Positions 19,206-28,717 of a stretch of DNA of 64,000 bases are shown piece by piece. Made by a program: the position numbers and the translations under genes. Where the stretch lies: the NCBI GenBank assembly GCA_021775735.1, contig JAJFHG010000029.1, forward strand, positions 89,743 to 153,742. The letters run 5' to 3'. Position 1 is the stretch's first letter. Every line of letters starts with the position of its first letter. The notes under the pieces were generated by a model, which saw only the letters and a list, made by a program, of their open reading frames with translations, had not been told where the DNA came from and made no database searches. This DNA is from Hyphomicrobiaceae bacterium (GTDB lineage: Bacteria > Pseudomonadota > Alphaproteobacteria > Rhizobiales > Hyphomicrobiaceae).

Positions 19206-21170
19206 CTAGGTTGCAGTCGCCTTGCGCTTTAAGTCGGGTGCAGTAGCTTCTGCACTGAGCATGGCAATGGCCTCATCCAGGTCCACCACAGTTTGATCTT
19301 TACTCCCAAGGCGGCGAATTGAAACCTTGCCCTCGTCAGCTTCGCGTTTGCCGACCACAAGAAGCACGGGCACTTTTGCCAGCGAATGCTCGCGTACTTT
19401 GTAGTTGATCTTCTCATTACGCAAATCAAGACTGGACTTTAAACCAGCAGAGCGCAGCTTGTCGTGAATGTCGCGCGCATAGTCATCTGCGTCCGAGACG
19501 ATCGTGCAGACAACCGCTTGCAGAGGTGACAACCATAAAGGCAAGTGACCAGCGAAGTTTTCAATCAAGATGCCGGCAAAGCGTTCCAGCGATCCAAACA
19601 TTGCGCGGTGGATCAAAACCGGCGTGCGCTTTTCTGATTTTTCATCAATGTAGAATGCACCCAACCGTTCGGCGAGATTGAAGTCGACCTGTGTCGTACC
19701 ACATTGCCATTCCCGACCGATGGCATCACGCAACACATACTCCAGCTTCGGCCCATAAAAAGCGCCCTCACCTGGATTGATTGCTGTCTTGACATTGCCG
19801 TCAGATCGCTTGGACACTTCATCAAGCACATCGGACAACGCTTTTTCAGCCTTGTCCCAAAGATCATCTGCCCCAACACGTTTTTCAGGGCGCAACGAAA
19901 GTTTAATGAAGATGTCTTCAAATCCAAAGTCTTTGTAGATCGACAACATCAAATCGTTGATCGCCAAGCATTCTTTCATCAATTGGTCTTCCGTGATGAA
20001 AATATGCGCATCATCTTGGGTAAAGTGGCGCACACGCAAGAGACCGTGCAATGCGCCTGATGGCTCATAGCGGTGCACCTTGCCAAACTCAGCCATCTTC
20101 AACGGTAGATCGCGATAACTCTTCAGGCCGTGTTTATAAATCTGCACGTGGCCGGGACAGTTCATTGGCTTGCAACAAAACGTGCGCTCGTCCTCGGTTT
20201 CTGAGACGAACATGTTTTCACGATAGTTTTCCCAATGCCCGGACAACTCCCAGAATGTTCGGTCCATCATGTCTGGTGAATTGACTTCGATATAACCCGC
20301 ATCCTGCTGTCGGCGACGCATATAGGAAATCAAAGATAGAAACAGGTCCCAACCCTTGTCATGCCAGAATACTGAGCCGGGTGCTTCCTCCTGGAAATGA
20401 AACAAATCCATTTCGCGGCCGAGCTTACGGTGATCTCGCTTTTCCGCCTCTTCAAGGCGGGTCAGATAAGCTTTGAGCTCTTTTTCATTCGCCCAAGCTG
20501 TGCCGTAGATACGTTGCAGCTGCGCATTCTTTGCATCGCCACGCCAATAGGCACCTGCAAACTTTTGAATCTTGAAGGCTTTACCGATCTGCCCTGTTGA
20601 GACCATGTGCGGCCCGCGACACAAATCCAACCACTCACCCTGTTTATAGATTTTGACGTCTTCGCCTTCAGGAATCGCATCAACGAGTTCGACTTTGTAG
20701 TGCTCTCCCTGGGCTGCAAAATGCTTTTTGGTGTCCGCGCGCGACCAAACTTCCTTGGTGAAGGGTGCATTGTTGGCAATGATCTGCTGCATTCTCTTTT
20801 CGATTTTTGCAATGTCTTCAGGTTTGAAGGGGTCTTCTTTGGCAAAATCATAGAAAAAGCCGTCTTCGATGACGGGGCCAATAGTGACCTGTGTGCCCGG
20901 CCACAGTTGCTGCACCGCTTCGGCCATGACGTGTGCACAGTCGTGGCGAATGAGTTCCAAAGCCCGTGGGTCGTCTCGGTTCAAAAACTCAATGCCAACA
21001 TCGCTCTTAATTGGATCAGCAAGGTCCATCACGACGCCGTCAAGCGCCATGGCCAATGTCTTTTTGAGAAGGGATTTTGAAATGCCGGCGACAATCTCAG
21101 TGCCGGTCGTACCGTTTGGAAACTGGCGCTCAGCACCATCTGGGAATGTAATCGTGACTTGGTCGGCCAT
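19206..21170 (-). CDS. thrS: Threonyl-tRNA synthetase
   Basis: A class II aminoacyl-tRNA synthetase of 654 residues. It carries an N-terminal TGS domain (about 1-60), the editing domain with the [10 protein letters not shown] motif (after residue 70), and the catalytic core with the zinc-binding MNCPGH motif, class II motif 2 ([20 protein letters not shown]) and motif 3 ([13 protein letters not shown]). An anticodon-binding domain closes it ([15 protein letters not shown]). All expected parts are present and length is normal. I saw no T-box or other leader element upstream, as expected in proteobacteria. Confidence 0.98.
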   Translation of the reverse strand: MADQVTITFPDGAERQFPNGTTGTEIVAGISKSLLKKTLAMALDGVVMDLADPIKSDVGIEFLNRDDPRALELIRHDCAHVMAEAVQQLWPGTQVTIGPVIEDGFFYDFAKEDPFKPEDIAKIEKRMQQIIANNAPFTKEVWSRADTKKHFAAQGEHYKVELVDAIPEGEDVKIYKQGEWLDLCRGPHMVSTGQIGKAFKIQKFAGAYWRGDAKNAQLQRIYGTAWANEKELKAYLTRLEEAEKRDHRKLGREMDLFHFQEEAPGSVFWHDKGWDLFLSLISYMRRRQQDAGYIEVNSPDMMDRTFWELSGHWENYRENMFVSETEDERTFCCKPMNCPGHVQIYKHGLKSYRDLPLKMAEFGKVHRYEPSGALHGLLRVRHFTQDDAHIFITEDQLMKECLAINDLMLSIYKDFGFEDIFIKLSLRPEKRVGADDLWDKAEKALSDVLDEVSKRSDGNVKTAINPGEGAFYGPKLEYVLRDAIGREWQCGTTQVDFNLAERLGAFYIDEKSEKRTPVLIHRAMFGSLERFAGILIENFAGHLPLWLSPLQAVVCTIVSDADDYARDIHDKLRSAGLKSSLDLRNEKINYKVREHSLAKVPVLLVVGKREADEGKVSIRRLGSKDQTVVDLDEAIAMLSAEATAPDLKRKATAT

Positions 21171-21452
21171 CGTCGCTGTTCTCCTCTCACTCGCTGCTTA
21201 CCAATCAGCGTAAGATGCGCCCGGCAGGTGTTGGCCGGGGCTCAACATCCCGTGTGCCTCTATCCGGCGTCTCCTGTCAAGGCGTCCTAATGAACCGTTA
21301 ACGTGTTCCCTATAATTTGAGGCAATTGGTTCGGGACTTCCAACCAGTTTCGAAATCAACTCTGGTTACTCTCTGTTCACGACACCTCGACTGGCGCACA
21401 GCGCGCCTCGGCTCGGTGTTGCCTTTTGCTGTCATATACGTGGGATGGATTA

Positions 21453-21935
21453 ATGCGCGCGCCAGTGCTCAAAATTCGCAAAAAAGTTCTCGAAGTTCAG
21501 GGTCAAATGCGCCCTTGCGTTCAGGTGCAGGCAATCGTGGATGATGAAGTTCGCGCCCTATTGAAAGAAAACTTTAGTAGCGTCATTATTTTCAAACGGA
21601 CAATGTTTGCAGCGGGCATGCCTGAAGGTGCTACAAAACCAGAGCCAGCTCTTGCACCTTTGCTCATGAGCTTCCTAAAGAGAGAAGACTGCCCTGAGCT
21701 TTCGGTGAAAAGCATCTTGTCAGGTCAGCTCTATCAGGCAAAAGACCCTTGGGAAGTGTTGTGCTTTGAGTGGATCGGCAAATACGCCTTTGACGCACTG
21801 ATTTTGATGATGGTGTGCGCAACGGAAATGGGTACAGAAACAGAGTATGCACCGTGCGGACATGGGTCATTGTGTGATGACGATGTAAATACCAAACCCG
21901 TCGAAGACGTCGCTGACCTTACCGAGGCAGCTTAA
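21453..21935 (+). CDS. Hypothetical protein, unrecognised
   Basis: A 160-residue soluble-looking protein starting MRAPVLKIRKKVLEVQGQMR; the ATG follows GGGA by eight bases (a TTG at 21426 is in frame upstream). The central part is mixed helical and hydrophobic (AFDALILMMVCATEM). It has four cysteines, two of them near the C-terminus in YAPCGHGSLCDDD, a possible metal or disulfide pair, followed by an acidic tail. No signal peptide is visible. It lies alone between thrS and yidD. I do not recognise a family. Confidence 0.6.
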   Translation: MRAPVLKIRKKVLEVQGQMRPCVQVQAIVDDEVRALLKENFSSVIIFKRTMFAAGMPEGATKPEPALAPLLMSFLKREDCPELSVKSILSGQLYQAKDPWEVLCFEWIGKYAFDALILMMVCATEMGTETEYAPCGHGSLCDDDVNTKPVEDVADLTEAA

Positions 21936-21955
21936 ACGTATTGCTTTGGGGCGCA

Positions 21956-22282
21956 CTAGGACTGATGGTCCTCTTCGCCATGACCACAGTTAGTGCCCAG
22001 GTCTCCACGCCATTTCCAGCGACCATAACGCCACGGACATAAAACGTGGCGTTCGCCGCGTATATCCGGGACAGGGTCATATCCATTGGTGCCCCAAGGA
22101 TGGCATCGGGCAAGACGTGCCAACGTCAACCAGAAGCCGCGCCACGCGCCATTGAGATCAATCGATTGAAGCGCATAATCCGAACAGGTTGGTAGATGTC
22201 GACAGTGCCATCCGACAAACGGTTTTAACGTCCAGCGATAGATATGAATAGGAAGTTTCACAATGTAGCGAAGGGCCATCAT
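21956..22282 (-). CDS. yidD: Membrane protein insertion efficiency factor YidD
   Basis: A 108-residue YidD family protein, a small membrane-associated helper of YidC-dependent insertion. The signature HLPTCSDYALQSIDLNGAWR and LARCHPWGTNGYDPVP near the centre match the family. An amphipathic, hydrophobic N-terminus (YIVKLPIHIYRW) would bind the membrane. The start is the first of two adjacent ATG codons (22282), one base after the TAG of the upstream scaffold gene, suggesting translational coupling. The C-terminal tail after DPVP is longer than in most members, and rich in Trp, Arg and Cys. Confidence 0.92.
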   Translation of the reverse strand: MMALRYIVKLPIHIYRWTLKPFVGWHCRHLPTCSDYALQSIDLNGAWRGFWLTLARLARCHPWGTNGYDPVPDIRGERHVLCPWRYGRWKWRGDLGTNCGHGEEDHQS

Positions 22283-22283
22283 A

Positions 22284-22766
22284 CTACTGAGCGCCTGCAG
22301 TTTTGGCCCGCACACCTGTCGATGGTTTTGTTTTGTCAGATGCAATCTGATCGAGGGCACGTAAAACAGCGTCAAAGACCAGCAAGGTCGACGCATGGCG
22401 ATGCGGGTAGTCTTTCACAGGCGCAAGTGTCGCAAGATCTGACCAACGCCCCTCAGGCGGCGCTCCCGTCTCACTCAACATTGCTCGCATGGCTTGGCTC
22501 ACCGTCTGAAATTCACCAATCGACGTACCGATAATTTCGCGGCCGACAACGGACGCTGCCGCCTGACCCAACAGGCAGGCCTTCACCGTTTGACCAAAAT
22601 CAGAGATGAGCCCGTCCTTCAAAGTCACGTCGACCTCGATGGTAGAGCCACACAATTTGGATTGCGCGCGTGCTGTCGCATCGGGTGCCGCCAGGCGGTT
22701 AGAACGCGGGATGTCAGCGGCTAACTCCAGAATACGATTTGAGTAGATGTCGTCGAGCTCGACCAT
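22284..22766 (-). CDS. IscU/NifU-like iron-sulfur scaffold family protein
   Basis: A 160-residue protein of the IscU/NifU N-terminal family starting MVELDDIYSNRILELAADIP. Two of the three scaffold cysteines are visible (SKLCGSTIEVD and VKACLLGQAAAS). At the third position, where IscU has HCS, this protein has HAS (YPHRHASTLL), so cluster ligation must differ or is lost. This form recurs beside yidD and hisI/folE in Alphaproteobacteria, so it seems a lineage variant rather than a local mutation (from memory, unchecked). It is immediately upstream of yidD on the same strand. Confidence 0.8.
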   Translation of the reverse strand: MVELDDIYSNRILELAADIPRSNRLAAPDATARAQSKLCGSTIEVDVTLKDGLISDFGQTVKACLLGQAAASVVGREIIGTSIGEFQTVSQAMRAMLSETGAPPEGRWSDLATLAPVKDYPHRHASTLLVFDAVLRALDQIASDKTKPSTGVRAKTAGAQ

Positions 22767-22974
22767 ACAGTTTTTCTTTCGTAACAAGCCCAGATTTTGA
22801 GGTGTCCTGGCCCTTTGTTCAGTGCGCCACAGGAGCGCTCTGCCAAAGCGGTGGATCAGGCAGGATTTGCCTTTCACCGATTGTCATGGTTACTCCCTCG
22901 ATATAGGCGCTTTGGTGAGATCTTAAAAGAGCCATGGCGGGCGCAATTTTCTCTAAATCTAGGGTCGGACCGGT

Positions 22975-23403
22975 ATGTCCCAAAAACCAACACTAGAATT
23001 TCAGCCTCGCGGGTGCACAACCAATATTGAACAGGGGTCCGCGTTCCAACCCAAATTTGATGGCGATGGGTTAATTCCTGCAATCGTAACCTCAGGCAAA
23101 ACTGGTGGCGTTTTGATGTTTGCATGGATGAACAAAGACGCGTTATGGCGCACCATTGAAACGCGCCAGGGTCATTTTTGGAGTCGGTCGCGACAGAAGC
23201 TTTGGCGCAAGGGCGAAGAAAGCGGCAACGCGCTCACCGTCACCGACGTACGTGTCGATTGCGATCAAGATGTTGTCTGGCTTATTTGTGACTTGGCGGG
23301 AGACGGAAACGCCTGTCACACGGGCGCGAAAAGCTGCTTTTATCGGGCGATTGAACTGACCGCCAAGGATCCAAAATCGATCGCCCTGAAGCCAATCGGT
23401 TAA
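22975..23403 (+). CDS. hisI: Phosphoribosyl-AMP cyclohydrolase HisI
   Basis: The third histidine-pathway enzyme, opening the adenine ring of PR-AMP; 142 residues, without the fused HisE pyrophosphohydrolase. It shows MFAWMNKDALWRTIETRQGHFWSRSRQKLWRKGEESGN, in which the substrate pocket lies, the magnesium motif DCDQD and the zinc cysteines in ACHTGAKSCFYR. All metal ligands are in place. It diverges from the scaffold gene with a 208-base gap and stands alone on its strand, so it probably has its own promoter. Confidence 0.96.
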   Translation: MSQKPTLEFQPRGCTTNIEQGSAFQPKFDGDGLIPAIVTSGKTGGVLMFAWMNKDALWRTIETRQGHFWSRSRQKLWRKGEESGNALTVTDVRVDCDQDVVWLICDLAGDGNACHTGAKSCFYRAIELTAKDPKSIALKPIG

Positions 23404-23623
23404 GCCCGCCCTGTCCTTTAAACATGCGCTCTAGGGCCACCAGATGCGCCAAAAACCACAACTTTTGGTGGAATCACGGTATGTTGGGGGATGATTAATC
23501 CTCGGCGTGTAACCTTAATGCGAGACTTAGGAGTTCTAGTTGTATTGCCTGTCGCCTGATTGCGGCACGGGATGTGCACACTAGATTTTGCAGATCAGCA
23601 ACCTAAGGCCAAGGAGACGAGCA

Positions 23624-24577
23624 ATGGCGGTCGGCAAGATCGGACTAGCGCTTGGAGGTGGAGCGGCTCGCGGATGGGCCCATATTGGTGTGGTTAAAGC
23701 CCTCGCTGAAGTTGGTATCCGCCCCGACATCATCGCTGGGACATCCATCGGCGCCGTCGTTGGTGGCTGTCACATCGCAGGCCAGCTTGATCATCTTGAA
23801 GATTTTGCGCGCGAACTTACCAAGCGGCGTATTTTTGGTTATCTCGACTTCAATCTTGCAGGCACCGGGCTGATTTCAGGTCACCGCCTCGGCGACCGCC
23901 TGGAAACACACCTCGGTGACAGTTGCATTACCGACTTTGACCGGCGATTTGTTGCAGTTGCGACTGAACTTGGATCAGGTCATGAGGTCTGGCTCTCACG
24001 CGGTCGAATGGTGGATGCCATGCGTGCGTCGTATGCACTGCCGGGTATTTTCAAGCCTGTGAAGGTTGATGAACGCTGGCTATTTGATGGTGCAATGGTC
24101 AATCCAATACCAGTTTCCGTGTGTCGTGCCCTTGGCGCACGCTACGTGATTGCCGTAAATCTCAACTTCGATATGTCAAGCCGCTCGACAGTACACCCAC
24201 ACGTTGTTGATGATGCCAAGCCAAAACTCTCGGAAGAAGACCCAGCACCTGTGACAGGAAAAAACGGTGTTGCCGTCAAACGCCTTTTGCGCAGACAAAT
24301 GTTTGGCAAAGGTGATGCAGCACCCGGCATTTCAACTGTAATGCTTGATGCATTCAACATCGTGCAAGACCGCATTGCACGCTCTCGTTTGGCAGGAGAT
24401 CCGCCAGACTGCATGATCAGTCCACGCCTTCATGGCATTGGCTTGTTTGATTTCCATAAAGCTGACGAAGCGATTGAGCGCGGCTATACGGCCGCCAAAC
24501 GTCAAATCTCTGATCTTGCTCGCGAGATTGAAGCACGCGAACATGACGGTGCAACCAATTTGCAGCCTATGTCCTAG
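23624..24577 (+). CDS. Patatin-like phospholipase (RssA family)
   Basis: A 317-residue serine hydrolase of the patatin fold. It has the oxyanion loop GGGAARGWAHIGV, the nucleophile elbow GTSIGAVVGG and the catalytic DGA (FDGAMVNPIP), thus a Ser-Asp dyad. No signal peptide or transmembrane segment is evident, so it may act on the inner face of the membrane. ATG 23624 follows a strong AAGGAGA site. The C-terminal extension after residue about 200 (charged, with RLLRRQMFGKGD) is less typical. The substrate is not predictable. Confidence 0.92.
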   Translation: MAVGKIGLALGGGAARGWAHIGVVKALAEVGIRPDIIAGTSIGAVVGGCHIAGQLDHLEDFARELTKRRIFGYLDFNLAGTGLISGHRLGDRLETHLGDSCITDFDRRFVAVATELGSGHEVWLSRGRMVDAMRASYALPGIFKPVKVDERWLFDGAMVNPIPVSVCRALGARYVIAVNLNFDMSSRSTVHPHVVDDAKPKLSEEDPAPVTGKNGVAVKRLLRRQMFGKGDAAPGISTVMLDAFNIVQDRIARSRLAGDPPDCMISPRLHGIGLFDFHKADEAIERGYTAAKRQISDLAREIEAREHDGATNLQPMS

Positions 24578-24660
24578 CGTTCCCTAAGAACAGAACACGC
24601 TCTTTGCCTTCAGTGCATTGCCTTGAGTGTACCGCAACTGGCCCCGCCGCAGGCGTGTCA

Positions 24661-25092
24661 CTAGCCTGTCGCGAGGTAGCTCCGCATCGCAGACACTTCC
24701 ATTTCAACTTCCGCGACGTGATTTTTCACAACGTCACCAATTGAAATAATGCCGACCAGGGCTCCATCATCAATGACAGGCAAATGGCGGAAACGACCTT
24801 TGGTCATCGCTTCCATAAGCTCATCAACTGGATCGCTTTCTTGACAGCACTCAACATCGCGCGTCATGACTTCGTTGACACGCACTTGCAGGGCACTTAC
24901 GCCGGACTTTGCAACCGCTCTGATAACATCACGTTCAGAGATGATTCCGGCAACACTGCCGCCATCGCCAACAATAACAATGGCGCCAATTCTTTTTAAC
25001 GAAAGCTTTTCTGCCGCCTCCTGCAATGTCGCTTTTGGATTGAGCGTCGTGACCGTACGGCCTTTCTGTTTTAGAATTGTTGCAACATTCAT
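24661..25092 (-). CDS. CBS-domain protein
   Basis: A 143-residue protein made of one CBS pair. Its first half contains LQEAAEKLSLKRIGAIVIVG and GIISERDVIRAVA, and the second half begins with MTRDVECCQESDPVDELMEAM and contains RFRHLPVIDDGALVGIISIGDVV. CBS pairs (Bateman modules) bind adenosyl nucleotides and regulate other proteins. No attached effector domain exists, as in many stand-alone alphaproteobacterial members. The gene converges on the patatin gene. Confidence 0.93.
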   Translation of the reverse strand: MNVATILKQKGRTVTTLNPKATLQEAAEKLSLKRIGAIVIVGDGGSVAGIISERDVIRAVAKSGVSALQVRVNEVMTRDVECCQESDPVDELMEAMTKGRFRHLPVIDDGALVGIISIGDVVKNHVAEVEMEVSAMRSYLATG

Positions 25093-25240
25093 GGTATGTT
25101 GTCCTTGCTTCCCTCAGTATTTCCTCAACTGACCAATACCAACTCTACGCCGTCACTTGTTTTTGAGAAGTGATACGCAAAACGGGTCTGGCACTTTTGT
25201 TGACGTTATCGTGGGACAGTTTTTTGGACCTGACAAGGGA

Positions 25241-25969
25241 TCAGTGCATAAATGGTTGGTAAACGTTTTTGCTGCGACTGCTAACGTCAAACCACCCAAA
25301 GGCAAGTAATCCGAACAAATATCCGCCAACATGGGCCTCCCAAGCGATGCCGCCAGCTGAGCCTGGCGAACCTATTCCTATGATCGCGAGCAGGTTGATG
25401 GCGATCCATATACCGGTCATGACCAAAATGCGTTGATCGTTCATTGCGGTGCGCAATGACATCAATGGAACGTTTTGCGGCGCAACACGAAGCATGTGCA
25501 GTCCGCCCATATCCATGGCGCGAAAGAAGAATCGCATGGTCCCGCCCATCAGTCCCGAAATCGCACCGGATGCACCGATGACGGGTGCCAGCAAACCAAA
25601 ATTAAAAATCAGAAACGCCAGGGCGCCGGCAATACCGCAACAGACAGCAAATGCAAGAGTTCTCAGCGCACCAACACGCAACGCGATAGCGCCGCCAAAC
25701 GCTAACAACCAACCACAGTTAAACAACAGGTGTGTGAGGTCTCCATGAACCAACATATGACTAACAAACGACGTTAAGCCTGCAACGTCACCGCCTGGCA
25801 GTTGATCTGCTAATCCAGCATATCGCGCTGGGATAAAGGCTAACGCGAGCAACAGCCATTGTTCCATTTCTACCGGCAAGACTGCGCGCACCACATGCAC
25901 ACCAATCAAAACTGAGGCAATCGCGACAATGACCGTCGGGACATTGAAGATGGGTTCATGTTGCGACAC
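25241..25969 (-). CDS. Rhomboid-family intramembrane serine protease
   Basis: A 242-residue protein with about six membrane helices. The nucleophile is in IGASGAISGLMGG (GASG motif) and the catalytic histidine in EAHVGGYLFG. HMLVHGDLTHLLFNCGWLL matches the conserved loop-helix with histidine and asparagine. Rhomboids cleave transmembrane substrates within the bilayer. The C-terminus is short and cytoplasmic. It lies alone, divergent from the PAS gene. Confidence 0.92.
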   Translation of the reverse strand: MSQHEPIFNVPTVIVAIASVLIGVHVVRAVLPVEMEQWLLLALAFIPARYAGLADQLPGGDVAGLTSFVSHMLVHGDLTHLLFNCGWLLAFGGAIALRVGALRTLAFAVCCGIAGALAFLIFNFGLLAPVIGASGAISGLMGGTMRFFFRAMDMGGLHMLRVAPQNVPLMSLRTAMNDQRILVMTGIWIAINLLAIIGIGSPGSAGGIAWEAHVGGYLFGLLAFGWFDVSSRSKNVYQPFMH

Positions 25970-26164
25970 TTTGAGATTTCCTTTGTATGCCCCGTAACGA
26001 CGGGTGTTAACGTACTTCCTGAAAGACGCACACCGGGTGCTGTTTACCTTCTCTTCGCTCTAATTCCAATCCTGGCATGAATGCTGCTCTTACAACACCT
26101 GAGGACAGCGCAAACGCGACCGAAAGGCCGCACAATAAGAGCGTAAAGATAGGGTGACAGTGAA

Positions 26165-26806
26165 ATGAAACACGCCACCAGCCAATTTTTGTTTGGCTAT
26201 TGGAACGAAATCCGTGATGGCCGACTAGCGCCGAAACGCTTTGAGATCGAACCAGGCCGTATGGGATCTGTACTTCCCGACACATTTGTACTCGAGCGTA
26301 CAGAACACAACACGTTTGCGTTCCGTCTTGCAGGCACCCGCATCGGGGAGCGCTTTAAAGCGGAATTACGCCATGTCGGCTTTCATGAAATCTGGACCGA
26401 AGATGATCGCTTGAAGGTTGAGGTTGTACTTGAGGACATCAGCGCACGTGGTGGCGTTGGGCGTCTGGAATGCACAGTTGGCGATGACCATGGCAACAGC
26501 GCATCCGTTGAATATTTGCTCCTGCCGTTGATCCATACACGCAACAGCATTGACCGCATGGTTGGCGCGATGTCGATCCTGTCTGACAGCGAAGTAACGT
26601 GGCTTGGCAATACGCCCATCACCACCCAGCAGGTGGTGGCCCATGAAGTGATCTGGCCTGAAGGCCGCCCACATGAGTTGGCAGAACGCCTCAAGCAAGA
26701 CCAACCAACCCTGGTGCCTCATATACGTACGGCCCGTATTGTACGTGTCGATCGACGCCAATTTCGGGTTTATGAGGGCGGACGTAAAGACGATCCCCGG
26801 CCATAA
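26165..26806 (+). CDS. PAS-domain protein (PAS_5 type)
   Basis: A 213-residue cytoplasmic protein of the alphaproteobacterial PAS_5 group: ATSQFLFGYWNEIRDGRLAP, then PDTFVLERTEHNTFAFRLAGTRI. No output domain is attached. Such proteins are common single-domain sensors in Hyphomicrobiales with unknown ligands. It is followed, on the same strand, by a PilZ protein and a LapG-type protease, so a place in surface or motility signalling is possible. Confidence 0.82.
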   Translation: MKHATSQFLFGYWNEIRDGRLAPKRFEIEPGRMGSVLPDTFVLERTEHNTFAFRLAGTRIGERFKAELRHVGFHEIWTEDDRLKVEVVLEDISARGGVGRLECTVGDDHGNSASVEYLLLPLIHTRNSIDRMVGAMSILSDSEVTWLGNTPITTQQVVAHEVIWPEGRPHELAERLKQDQPTLVPHIRTARIVRVDRRQFRVYEGGRKDDPRP

Positions 26807-26973
26807 ACAGGCACCGAACGAGCCACGATACACCAAAAAAGCATCAAAATGAGCCTTCGATTAGCACTCTATTAAGAGGCGAGACCGATACTGGACGCTG
26901 AATAATTGGCCAACCCCACGAATGGGCCTTGGCTTGTCGCCATCGGTTTCACTCTTTTGGACAGCCTCATCTG

Positions 26974-27600
26974 ATGTCAGTTGGTAATCCCGCTTTAGCA
27001 ACCGAAACGCCTCCCGTTGAGAATAAGGCTAAGGATCAGCGCCGTTATCAGCGCTTTCCCCTCGTCTTACTCGGCCGCTTTATGCGCGAGAATAAGCAAG
27101 AATACCCCTGCAAGCTTGGCAACATTTCTGTTGGAGGGGCTTCAATAAATTCCCCCGTAAACCTGGATCTTGGCGAGCGGATTATTGCTTATTTTGACCA
27201 TTTAGGTGGCCTCGAAGGCAAAGTCGTGCGGCTTTTTGAAGGCGGATTTGCAATAGATTTAATTGCGACCCGGCATAAAAAAGAAAAGCTAGCAGGACAA
27301 ATAACTTGGCTCATAAATAAGAGCGAATTGAGCGGAATTGAAGAGCGCCGCCATGAACGCGTCAAGGTTAGCGATAAGTTTCTAAATCTAAAGCTGGATG
27401 AGGGGATCGCAATTGTGTGTCGCGTATTGGATGTGTCTTTATCGGGCACAGCTGTTGAAACGAATGCACGCCCACCGCTGGGCGCCGACGTTTTACTTGG
27501 CAAGCTACGCTGCCGGGTTATTCGCCATCTCGAAAACGGTATTGGACTTCAGTTCCTGGACATCCAGGAGCCCGATGCTCTGCGCCGATATTTCGATTAA
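26974..27600 (+). CDS. Tandem PilZ-domain protein (predicted c-di-GMP receptor)
   Basis: A 208-residue protein with two PilZ domains. The first has an RxxxR-type motif in QRRYQRFPL and NISVGGAS for the N-x-S-x-x-G motif; the second has ERRHERVKV and DVSLSGTA. Both therefore keep the residues that bind cyclic di-GMP. No signal peptide is seen. I use ATG 26974; no clear ribosome binding site is visible and an in-frame TTG lies at 26929. Together with the next gene, a LapG-type protease, this suggests a second-messenger controlled surface function. Confidence 0.85.
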   Translation: MSVGNPALATETPPVENKAKDQRRYQRFPLVLLGRFMRENKQEYPCKLGNISVGGASINSPVNLDLGERIIAYFDHLGGLEGKVVRLFEGGFAIDLIATRHKKEKLAGQITWLINKSELSGIEERRHERVKVSDKFLNLKLDEGIAIVCRVLDVSLSGTAVETNARPPLGADVLLGKLRCRVIRHLENGIGLQFLDIQEPDALRRYFD

Positions 27601-27718
27601 CTCCGGGTAAACGAACTCCTACTGCAGACAGATAAAATTGTATCGAATGTTGAAAGCACACTTCACGAGATTTAGGGAATTTTGGGCTAAGTTCAAAGGA
27701 AGTTTCGGGGTAAGTAAC

Positions 27719-28354
27719 ATGCGTTTAATCATTTCACTTTGTGTCGTGGGGGCCATGTCGACACTATCAGCAGCTCAGGCTGACTCGATTTCGGCCTCTT
27801 CCGTACTGGCAACAAATTCATCGCCGTTTATGCGGGTGTATGGACCTGTGCAACCGCCTTATGGCTATGTACGCTTCTGTGAAGCCAAGCCTGAGGAATG
27901 CTCTGCTGTTGGTGGCGAAGATCGCCGTTTTTATCCAACACCTGCACGTCTGTCTGAGCTTGATGAAATCAACCGCAAAATCAATCGTGCTATTCAGCCG
28001 GCCACAGACGACGAAATCTATGGCATGAGCGAACACTGGACGCTGCCGGGGCGGCGCGGCGATTGCGAAGATTATGCCCTTTTGAAACGCAAAATTCTTA
28101 TGCAACGCGGCTGGCCTGCAAGCGCATTGCTTCTCACCGTTGTACGCGATGAAAAAGGTGATGGCCATGCGGTCTTGACAGCGCGCACAGCACTTGGTGA
28201 CTTCCTACTTGATAATAAAGTTGACGACGTCAAGCTTTGGAATACGACGGACTACAGTTACGTGATGCGCCAATCATACCTGAACCCACGGGTTTGGGTG
28301 GCACTTGATCCCGACCAGTCCTCACCACGCGCGATGGCTGGTGTTCGCGAGTAG
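27719..28354 (+). CDS. Periplasmic transglutaminase-like cysteine protease (BTLCP/LapG family)
   Basis: A 211-residue exported protein with signal peptide MRLIISLCVVGAMSTLSAAQ then A. The catalytic triad of the bacterial transglutaminase-like (DUF920) family is visible: Cys in RRGDCEDYALLKR, His in GHAVLTA and Asp in LLDNKVDDV. The family includes LapG, which cuts the adhesin LapA from the cell surface and is held back by LapD when c-di-GMP is high. LapD and LapA-like genes are not in this window. The ATG 27719 start is supported by the signal peptide; the frame is open 27 codons upstream. Confidence 0.88.
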   Translation: MRLIISLCVVGAMSTLSAAQADSISASSVLATNSSPFMRVYGPVQPPYGYVRFCEAKPEECSAVGGEDRRFYPTPARLSELDEINRKINRAIQPATDDEIYGMSEHWTLPGRRGDCEDYALLKRKILMQRGWPASALLLTVVRDEKGDGHAVLTARTALGDFLLDNKVDDVKLWNTTDYSYVMRQSYLNPRVWVALDPDQSSPRAMAGVRE

Positions 28355-28406
28355 GCGCACCAAATGCGGCGGGCCGTTTGAAAAGGCCAACACAGACACC
28401 CTAGAT

Positions 28407-28706
28407 TTACTTTTGGGTCTCGAGCCGGAGGATATCGGCCAAGATATCTCCGATCACCCCACGTCCAGATGTGTATTCTCCATCCGGGTCTGAATAGGTT
28501 TCAAACACTGGGCTAAGCGCAGCAACAAGATTGCGCTTGTAGGTCTCTGCTCCGCCGGACACAGCAACAGCTTGCACCACGTCTCGAGCGGCCCCCACAG
28601 CGCTAATGCAGACACTGCGGTCATAGGCACTGTTTTGGGCTGCTATTGCACGGTCCGACAAGACACGATCAACAGCCACTCTCAGTTGCGCTGCTGTGGC
28701 CGACAT
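28407..28706 (-). CDS. Small conserved-looking hypothetical protein
   Basis: A 99-residue, probably all-helical cytoplasmic protein (MSATAAQLRVAVDRVLSDRA) with one cysteine and no signal peptide. The sequence AVSGGAETYKRNLVAALSPVF gives no family I know. It lies 11 bases downstream of the FKBP stop codon on the same strand, so the two are probably co-transcribed. Confidence 0.6.
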   Translation of the reverse strand: MSATAAQLRVAVDRVLSDRAIAAQNSAYDRSVCISAVGAARDVVQAVAVSGGAETYKRNLVAALSPVFETYSDPDGEYTSGRGVIGDILADILRLETQK

Positions 28707-28717
28707 AAAACGGGTCC

